41,227 nt of DNA from Bacillus sp. BP-3. GTDB taxonomy: Bacteria; Bacillota; Bacilli; Bacillales; Bacillaceae_G. Numbering within the stretch: position 1 is the first letter of the stretch; each line of letters starts with the position of its first letter. The notes below the pieces were generated by a model, which was not told where the DNA came from, ran no database searches, and saw only the letters and a list, made by a program, of their open reading frames with translations. Below, one piece after another: positions 37,538 to 41,227 of this stretch. The position numbers were made by a program, and so were the translations under genes. The DNA lies in assembly GCF_028401955.1 (NCBI RefSeq), contig NZ_JAQOTJ010000025.1, forward strand, positions 1 to 41,227, in the 5' to 3' direction.

Positions 37538-37817
37538 TGTGCTTTTCTAATAAACCTAACTTGCTTTGTATGTTCAGAAACGAATACCCATGTGTAAATC
37601 CTACAATATTAATTCCTGAAGCGTATTTATGTGATAAATCTTCATTATATGTTTTCTTGTAATACTCTAATTTAAAGGGAATATTATAATGATCGTTTAT
37701 AATTACTTCATCTTCCGGAAACCCTTCCATTCTTATAACAACAGCAACATACTCTATTCCTTCACTATTTGCTTCATTAAAACACTTTTCTAATCCTTCT
37801 AATGTTAAATCCATCAT
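37530..37817 (-). CDS. Hypothetical protein, 95 aa
   Basis: Not recognised. Mixed alpha/beta protein: M-D-L-T-L-E-G-L-E-K-C-F-N-E-A, YVAVVIRMEGFPEDEVIIND and a C-terminal F-T-H-G-Y-S-F-L-N-I-Q-S-K-L-G-L-L. GGAGG lies before two adjacent ATGs (37817 and 37814). First gene downstream of the long structured region. Confidence 0.65.
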   Translation of the reverse strand: MMDLTLEGLEKCFNEANSEGIEYVAVVIRMEGFPEDEVIINDHYNIPFKLEYYKKTYNEDLSHKYASGINIVGFTHGYSFLNIQSKLGLLEKHND

Positions 37818-37850
37818 TCATCATCCTCCTATTCAAATGTCCATTTTATT

Positions 37851-37885
37851 CAATAAAAAAGGAGCACCTGTATTAGATGCTCTCA
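37851..37885 (-). terminator. Terminator downstream of the structured region
   Basis: Minus strand GAGCATC...GGTGCTC followed by CTTTTTT. It stops transcripts coming from the ArpU region just before the 95-aa gene. Confidence 0.6.
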
Positions 37886-37984
37886 ATGTGAAAGAGTGTT
37901 CGGAGGCATAGGATAGCAATTAGCTTGTCCTACACTTCAGTATATGCTTGTCCTTCTCAAAGTGTTAAAAAGATTACTCTCAAC

Positions 37985-38070
37985 CTTCTCCCGATCACCG
38001 CATCAATAATATTAGCTACGTGCTATACGTTCAGTGACCGGGAGAAGAGCGGGAATTCCTCTTCTCTTTT
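37985..38070 (+). other. Attenuator-like alternative hairpins on the plus strand
   Basis: CTTCTCCCG-TCAC (37985-37998) can pair with GTGA-CGGGAGAAG (38034-38047); alternatively AGAAGAG (38043-38049) pairs with CTCTTCT (38059-38065) followed by CTTTT. The shared GAGAAG makes the folds mutually exclusive, the logic of an attenuator. No plus-strand gene downstream is convincing. Confidence 0.4.
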
Positions 38071-38132
38071 ATAGTCCGTAGACTTACAGGATATGGGTTA
38101 TCCCTTAATTTGTATCAAGACGTTATCCGCGC

Positions 38133-38197
38133 CTTGTTTGAACCAATACATTTTCAGAGGGAACGGATGGGAAACCGTTTGTATTGGCTCAAACAAA
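38133..38197. repeat. Long imperfect hairpin (17-bp arms)
   Basis: CTTGTTTGA-a-CCAATAC (38133-38149) pairs with GTATTGG-c-TCAAACAA (38181-38195), and inside AACGG/CCGTT. Followed by a GAGC-gaa-GCTC minihairpin. Non-coding; could be an RNA structure or part of a packaging site. Confidence 0.45.
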
Positions 38198-38276
38198 GAG
38201 CGAAGCTCTCTGCTCGTTTAGTTTTAAGAAGAACCCTAACTTACATTACAATTTTCGGAAAGTGCGGTACATTCAA

Positions 38277-38468
38277 TCATACCAACCACCGTCTTTCATT
38301 TGTTAATACAGAATTCATCAAAATGGAGGAAAATGTTTGCAGCATCTTCCTTATGAACATGTGCCGTTTAGATTTATTTTTACAGCCTATAAACATAGTA
38401 ATTGGGGTAACTATGCTTAATGAGATGTAAAACAGTATGACGAATGCGAGTAGTATCACACCCGCCAC
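38277..38468 (-). CDS. Possible small membrane protein, 63 aa
   Basis: Frame begins with GTG codons and reads M-A-G-V-I-L-L-A-F-V-I-L-F-Y-I-S-L-S-I-V-T-P-I-T-M-F-I-G-C, one or two membrane helices, then a basic cytoplasmic tail (KNKSKRHMFIRKML). The ribosome site is poor. It is the only plausible coding frame in an 870-bp gap, on the right strand. Tentative. Confidence 0.35.
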   Translation of the reverse strand: MAGVILLAFVILFYISLSIVTPITMFIGCKNKSKRHMFIRKMLQTFSSILMNSVLTNERRWLV

Positions 38469-38497
38469 ACTGGAATATGTCTTAATTTGTTTTCTAT

Positions 38498-38660
38498 ATT
38501 CAATTATTTAAGGGAATCTTACCACCCTTACTGCGGATTCCTACCGCCAATGCCCGCCCTTCCGCAGTATACGTTAAGGAGTACTAGTCCTCTTCGATAT
38601 GCGGTTGTCAAAGAGCTTGTATATATAGGTTATAATTTTCACCATTTTATTTAGTCCCCC
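38498..38660. other. Structured non-coding end of the ArpU-terminase leader
   Basis: ACTGCGGA (38530-38537) and TCCGCAGT (38561-38568) form perfect 8-bp arms around a GC-rich loop (ccgccaatgcccgccc), a sharp G+C change from the surroundings. On the minus strand TTGACA lies at 38613-38608. Candidate late leader, RNA element or cos/pac site; undecided. Confidence 0.35.
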
Positions 38661-38665
38661 AAAAA

Positions 38666-38687
38666 GTTCGCGTTTTGTTCGCGTTTT
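38666..38687. repeat. Perfect 11-bp tandem repeat directly after arpU (candidate ArpU operator)
   Basis: GTTCGCGTTTT twice in a row (38666-38676, 38677-38687), abutting the arpU stop codon at 38688. One helical-turn spacing suits side-by-side activator binding at a late promoter facing terminase. Confidence 0.5.
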
Positions 38688-39056
38688 TCAGATTATACCT
38701 AGCGCTGTAGCAATCAATTTAACTGCGCTTTGCTTCTTCTCATAGAAGTATGTTTTCTTGAGTAGTAGATCATGATAAACATCTGAATCTTTTACTCTTT
38801 CGTTTGTTAGAAACTTACGTTCAATGATTTTGCGCTCATCATCATCTAATAAATTATTAAGTGCTTTTTCAATCTGTTGCACCTTCCACTTGTTTGTAGT
38901 CTTTGAATTACGTAACTCTGGAAATAGACTGATTCCTTCTTGTTCTACTTCATTATTGAATCGCATCTTTAATGCACGATACTCTTTTAAGATACTGACT
39001 ACTTCTTTCTGCACCTTCTTGTCATCGATATCTGGTAATAAAGATAATTGCTCCAT
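38688..39056 (-). CDS. arpU: ArpU-family late transcription regulator
   Basis: 122 residues. Matches the ArpU pattern: LSLLPDIDDKKVQKEVVSIL, A-L-K-M-R-F-N-N-E, D-D-D-E-R-K-I-I-E-R-K-F-L, then S-D-V-Y-H-D-L-L-L-K-K-T-Y-F-Y-E-K-K, a sigma-4-like HTH, ending A-L-G-I-I. Such proteins turn on packaging and structural genes in Gram-positive phages. GGGGG precedes the ATG. Position just upstream of the terminase operon and a tandem repeat fits that role. Confidence 0.85.
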   Translation of the reverse strand: MEQLSLLPDIDDKKVQKEVVSILKEYRALKMRFNNEVEQEGISLFPELRNSKTTNKWKVQQIEKALNNLLDDDERKIIERKFLTNERVKDSDVYHDLLLKKTYFYEKKQSAVKLIATALGII

Positions 39057-39087
39057 CTAGAATCCCCCTATTTCATTTTTGTTATTT

Positions 39088-39192
39088 TCACTTCATATAT
39101 GGTAAGTGAAATTTTAATATTTCATTATTGAATAAGGGAACACCACAAGCATACAGCCCCCACCATCTGCCTTGCGCTGCTCCGCTATCCAT
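39088..39192 (-). CDS. Possible coupled micropeptide, 34 aa
   Basis: Its ATG overlaps the preceding stop by one base (TAATG) and reads MDSGAAQGRWWGLYACGVPL then FNNEILKFHLPYMK. No separate ribosome site; expression would be by coupling. The DNA is G+C-richer than its surroundings. Tentative. Confidence 0.35.
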   Translation of the reverse strand: MDSGAAQGRWWGLYACGVPLFNNEILKFHLPYMK

Positions 39193-39374
39193 TAAGCTGT
39201 TTTCTGTTTAACTATTCTTCCTCCACTAAATCTCCATCCATCATTTAGATGGTCCATTAACTCTTGATACGTAAATACGTCAAATATCCATACTTTCTGA
39301 CTCTGCTCAAATCCTTGTTCTTTTCTATACAGCATATATTCTCGTGTACCTTCGTATCTTTTTATGTCACTCAC
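39192..39374 (-). CDS. Hypothetical protein, 60 aa
   Basis: Not recognised. Reads SDIKRYEGTREYMLYRKEQG, then V-W-I-F-D-V-F-T-Y-Q-E-L-M-D-H-L-N-D-G-W-R-F-S-G-G-R. The second half looks like a compact alpha/beta domain. The GTG start overlaps AAAGGAG and is poorly spaced; an internal ATG (EY-M-LYR) is an alternative. Follows the DUF1064 gene by 4 bp. Confidence 0.55.
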   Translation of the reverse strand: MSDIKRYEGTREYMLYRKEQGFEQSQKVWIFDVFTYQELMDHLNDGWRFSGGRIVKQKTA

Positions 39375-39378
39375 TCCT

Positions 39379-39804
39379 TTATGATCTTGTCCACTCCTTC
39401 TTTTTGTCGTCCCATATGACTACAATCAATTCTTGCTTATGCAGATACTCCCATAACTTCTTTCTGAGAGGGAATCCTTCGTTTATTGCCTTCTTACTTC
39501 CTTTTACATCCACTACTTCTATACGGCCATCTACATAGATCACACGAAAGTCTGGTGTGAATTTCATAGCTTGCTTTTTAGACTTTCCACTTTTCGTTAT
39601 ACTGCTTTTGATTGTGAATGATGGTATAAGTTCATACTCGGGATGAGCATCTATTTTCAAGACGTCATCCCTTGTTTTTAGGTACTTATAATAGTCACAT
39701 TCTGTTTTGCTATCGAACTTTATACCATCGTATATAATTTCTTTACTTCTAATCTTTGGTTTCGCTACTTTCTTCTGTTTCTGCTGCTTTCTTTTTTTAA
39801 TCAA
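39379..39804 (-). CDS. DUF1064 family nuclease-like protein, 141 aa
   Basis: Lysine-rich head (1-22), then K-E-I-I-Y-D-G-I-K-F-D-S-K-T-E-C-D-Y-Y, E57-Y-E-L-I, KFTPDFRVIYVDGRIEVVDV (81-100) and K-G, F-P-L-R-K-K-L-W. The E35...D85...E96/D99-V-K101 spacing is that of a PD-(D/E)xK nuclease, and DUF1064 proteins in phages are thought to be Holliday-junction-type or related nucleases. TTG start with GCGAGG upstream. Sits in the early/late boundary operon. Confidence 0.85.
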   Translation of the reverse strand: MIKKRKQQKQKKVAKPKIRSKEIIYDGIKFDSKTECDYYKYLKTRDDVLKIDAHPEYELIPSFTIKSSITKSGKSKKQAMKFTPDFRVIYVDGRIEVVDVKGSKKAINEGFPLRKKLWEYLHKQELIVVIWDDKKKEWTRS

Positions 39805-39825
39805 CTAGTAACCTCGCTTTCTAAT

Positions 39826-39841
39826 AAAATAGCGTTTTTGT
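39826..39841 (-). repeat. Intergenic ACAAAA-N-CSYTATT element, copy 1
   Basis: Minus strand ACAAAAACGCTATTTT immediately after the yopX stop and before the DUF1064 ribosome site. One of four copies in 1 kb. Confidence 0.5.
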
Positions 39842-40225
39842 TTAGTTTTCTAGTAGTTCTTTATTCTCATGAATGTTACCAATAACTTCAGCCCAAGGTC
39901 TCATCCTAACCAAGTACCATGACCCACAACAAAGTTCCATGTACTCGTTATATCCCACTTCATAATTACGATCCATTTCATATGTTCCTTGGAATGGATG
40001 ACCACTAACTCGTACAATTTCTCCCTCATAAATTTCCTTGTCATTCTTATCTTTTAATCCTGTGTATTGCATTAACTCCACTTGTTCCAAATGGAACCAT
40101 TCAGTGTGAGCCACTTTCGAATTAACCGCCGGAACTTCTACTCTTTTAAAATCAAAACTAATTGAAAGTACCGGTAAAACCAAATTTAATTCCTTTACAA
40201 ACGCTCTATACTTAATCTCCCTCAT
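39842..40225 (-). CDS. YopX family protein, 127 aa
   Basis: Starts MREIKYRAFVKELNLVLPVL and has the YopX signature L-M-Q-Y-T-G-L-K-D-K-N-D-K-E-I-Y-E-G-E-I-V (about 54-74) and a late V-I-G-N-I-H-E-N. YopX forms large rings; function unknown. The second ATG (40225) is chosen because AAAGGGAG is well spaced from it and family members begin MREIK. Confidence 0.88.
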   Translation of the reverse strand: MREIKYRAFVKELNLVLPVLSISFDFKRVEVPAVNSKVAHTEWFHLEQVELMQYTGLKDKNDKEIYEGEIVRVSGHPFQGTYEMDRNYEVGYNEYMELCCGSWYLVRMRPWAEVIGNIHENKELLEN

Positions 40226-40346
40226 TTTCATTCTCCCTTTCTCTCGAATAACGATTTTGTATTAAATATCGAACGATTAATGGATCCATTGATTCATAAC
40301 TTTGTACTAACACCGAACGTTCAACGGATCCATAAACAATTTTCAT
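40212..40346 (-). CDS. Small protein, 44 aa, with duplicated DNA inside
   Basis: Reads MKIVYGSVERSVLVQSYESM then DPLIVRYLIQNRYSRERENE and ends NEGD. Ends 14 bp inside yopX. The ribosome site is weak (GAAAAG). Its DNA contains two related copies of cgaacg(a/t)t(t/c)aa(t/c)ggatccat about 47 bp apart, so the gene may have grown by duplication. Fills an otherwise unexplained gap. Tentative. Confidence 0.45.
   Translation of the reverse strand: MKIVYGSVERSVLVQSYESMDPLIVRYLIQNRYSRERENENEGD
40246..40260 (-). repeat. ACAAAA-N-CSYTATT element, copy 2
   Basis: Minus strand ACAAAATCGTTATTC, shortly before the yopX ribosome site and inside the 44-aa frame. Confidence 0.5.
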
Positions 40347-40355
40347 TCGTCTTTT

Positions 40356-40371
40356 CAAATAAGGATTTTGT
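40356..40371 (-). repeat. ACAAAA-N-CSYTATT element, copy 3
   Basis: Minus strand ACAAAATCCTTATTTG, just after the stop of the 132-aa gene and before the 44-aa gene. Confidence 0.45.
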
Positions 40372-40376
40372 CTTAC

Positions 40377-40775
40377 TTAATGCACTACATCACTTTCCTC
40401 ATCAAATATCCAATCAGTATCAACATCTTCAATCGGCGGCATTGCTCCCAAACGACTGAATGCTACTTTTTTCTGCTTCGCAAGTAATTCATCTAAATTA
40501 CTTTGTTTCTCAAGGATTCGCTTTAAACCTTCACCAGCTTTTGCTAAAAACCTCATTGTATCTTCCTTAGTACTTGTTGCCATCCAAATCCTCGAATCGA
40601 TCGGAATGCTTATAGCATGTACACCAGATGTTACTTCCGAAATATTAATAGATTTACTTAATGGAATTGCGCAAAAACGATATTTTTCCACTTTAATTTC
40701 ATGACCAACTGCAGCTTCCCATTTTTCAAAAGCTAGATAAAAACGTTGAGTTTGCTCGTTCACTTTAATTTCCAT
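40377..40775 (-). CDS. Hypothetical protein, 132 aa
   Basis: Not recognised. Alpha/beta protein starting MEIKVNEQTQRFYLAFEKWE, with S-K-S-I-N-I-S-E-V-T-S-G strands, A-K-A-G-E-G-L-K-R-I-L helix and an acidic end (DVDTDWIFDEESDVVH). The ATG at 40775 has GGAGGGG upstream; the frame from 40790 is less likely. Confidence 0.65.
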   Translation of the reverse strand: MEIKVNEQTQRFYLAFEKWEAAVGHEIKVEKYRFCAIPLSKSINISEVTSGVHAISIPIDSRIWMATSTKEDTMRFLAKAGEGLKRILEKQSNLDELLAKQKKVAFSRLGAMPPIEDVDTDWIFDEESDVVH

Positions 40776-40788
40776 TCCGTTCCCCTCC

Positions 40789-40804
40789 AAAATAACGCTT
40801 TTGT
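40789..40804 (-). repeat. ACAAAA-N-CSYTATT element, copy 4
   Basis: Minus strand ACAAAAGCGTTATTTT between the stop of the 56-aa gene and GGAGGGG, the ribosome site of the 132-aa gene. Confidence 0.5.
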
Positions 40805-40975
40805 TTAGTTTGTAATGTTTGAATTCATTCTAGCTATTGTTAGAAAAACATCATTAGATATAACGTATGGAAATTCAGAACTTCCGTAATAATCTACGAT
40901 GATACATCCGTTTCTCGTTGTCTTATATCGTTGCCCTAACGATTTAGCGAATGCTCTTTTCCTTAAAGACTTCAT
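40805..40975 (-). CDS. Hypothetical protein, 56 aa
   Basis: Not recognised. Basic first half (MKSLRKRAFAKSLGQRYKTT) then a strand-rich second half (NGCIIVDYYGSSEFPYVISN). GAGGTGA precedes the ATG. Lies between dut and the 132-aa gene in the same direction. Confidence 0.6.
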   Translation of the reverse strand: MKSLRKRAFAKSLGQRYKTTRNGCIIVDYYGSSEFPYVISNDVFLTIARMNSNITN

Positions 40976-41018
40976 TCACTGCCTCACCTCTACTTTTCTA
41001 CAAAATTCAAATTTGTTA

Positions 41019-41227
41019 CTACTTTATACCCGTGCTTCCAAATCCACCTACACCGCGCTCACTTTCACTCAATTCATCTGCTTCTACAAAGCATGCTGTT
41101 TCGCATGGCGCTATAACACCCTGTGCAATCCTGTCGCCCTTTAATATTTCATAAACTGTACTTGCATACGGTTCTGGATCTCCGTGTATATCATTGCATC
41201 CATAATCTTCATTACCTTTAGGTGATA
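41019..41227 (-). CDS. dut: dUTPase, C-terminal part (gene spans the circular join)
   Basis: C-terminal part of the dUTPase that starts at 315. Motif 4 KGDRIAQGV (124-132) and the mobile nucleotide-closing tail [10 protein letters not shown] (152-161) are intact, then IK and TAG. Bases 41196-41227 duplicate bases 1-32, so only 41019-41195 are unique. Between motifs 3 and 4 there is an insert with [17 protein letters not shown], longer than the usual loop. The gene ends about 45 bp upstream of the next small gene (start 40975), on the same strand and probably in the same early operon. Confidence 0.95.
   Translation of the reverse strand, partial: SPKGNEDYGCNDIHGDPEPYASTVYEILKGDRIAQGVIAPCETACFVEADELSESERGVGGFGSTGIK
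41196..41227. repeat. 32-bp terminal overlap of a circular contig (right copy)
   Basis: Exact copy of bases 1-32; it lies inside dut and joins the right end of the window to the left end. Confidence 0.93.

Noticed and set aside
38110-38430. Plus-strand frame of 106 aa across the long hairpin
   Set aside because: Covers strong inverted repeats, ribosome site absent, arginine/leucine-rich with no pattern.
40899-41154. Plus-strand frames over the dUTPase end
   Set aside because: They are antisense to conserved dUTPase motifs 4 and 5, have no ribosome site and no recognisable content.
1-41227. 32-bp terminal repeat as true phage direct terminal repeats
   Set aside because: dut reads through the joined ends in frame and the repeat is very short, so circular assembly overlap is the simpler reading.
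1-41227. CRISPR array, tRNA or rRNA genes
   Set aside because: No spacer-repeat ladder and no T-loop GGTTCGA-type signature was found on either strand by eye.
1-41227. Integrase/excisionase and attachment site
   Set aside because: No frame shows tyrosine-recombinase R-H-R-Y or serine-recombinase catalytic patterns; lysogeny is better explained by RepA/ParMR.

Overview
The window is a complete circular phage genome of about 41.2 kb that also carries the genes of a low-copy plasmid. The first 32 bases recur as the last 32, and a dUTPase gene runs in frame across that join, so the molecule closes at about 41,195 bp. Low G+C, strong AGGAGG-type ribosome sites, GTG/TTG starts and protein types (RepA_N, AimR, YopX, ArpU, YqaI, FbpA-like, PBSX-type terminase) point to a temperate siphophage of Bacillus, most likely the B. 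cereus group. There is no integrase. A RepA_N initiator and a ParM/ParR pair imply that the prophage persists as an extrachromosomal plasmid (a phage-plasmid).

Layout. (1) 41.2-36.5 kb, minus strand: dUTPase, YopX, a DUF1064 nuclease-like protein, the ArpU late regulator, small membrane peptides and a structured non-coding stretch. (2) 36.4-19.6 kb, minus strand: terminase, portal, MuF-like minor capsid protein, scaffold, capsid, connectors, tail tube, tail chaperones, tape measure, Dit, Tal, a GH113-like tail glycosidase and a final tail-tip protein. (3) 19.5-18.1 kb, minus strand: two holin-like proteins and a secreted amidase. (4) 18.0-13.7 kb, plus strand: plasmid module, with RepA under probable antisense-RNA control, iterons inside repA, parM, parR, two ribbon-helix-helix-like regulators and a small XRE protein. 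(5) 13.4-9.5 kb: decision region, with a DUF3862 membrane protein, an XRE repressor that may be translated from a leaderless mRNA near a LexA-type box, a structured RNA, an AimR-AimP arbitrium pair, and a CI/Cro-type switch with three shared operator-like sites. (6) 9.5-0.3 kb, minus strand: Rha/ORF6C antirepressor, many small early genes, ERF recombinase, phage replication initiator with internal iterons, DnaB-type helicase, two zinc-ribbon/AP2-HNH-like proteins, and two proteins built from tandem copies of a helix-turn-helix-like module.

Working model (inference): CI and Cro-type proteins set the basic switch. AimR and its peptide (predicted C-terminal DPGTGI) report the density of related lysogens, and a LexA-type site may couple induction to DNA damage. 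In lysogeny RepA and ParMR copy and partition the circle. On induction the phage origin, initiator, DnaB and ERF take over, then ArpU switches on packaging, structural and lysis genes. All functional calls are from reading the sequence and recalled family patterns; no database search was run.
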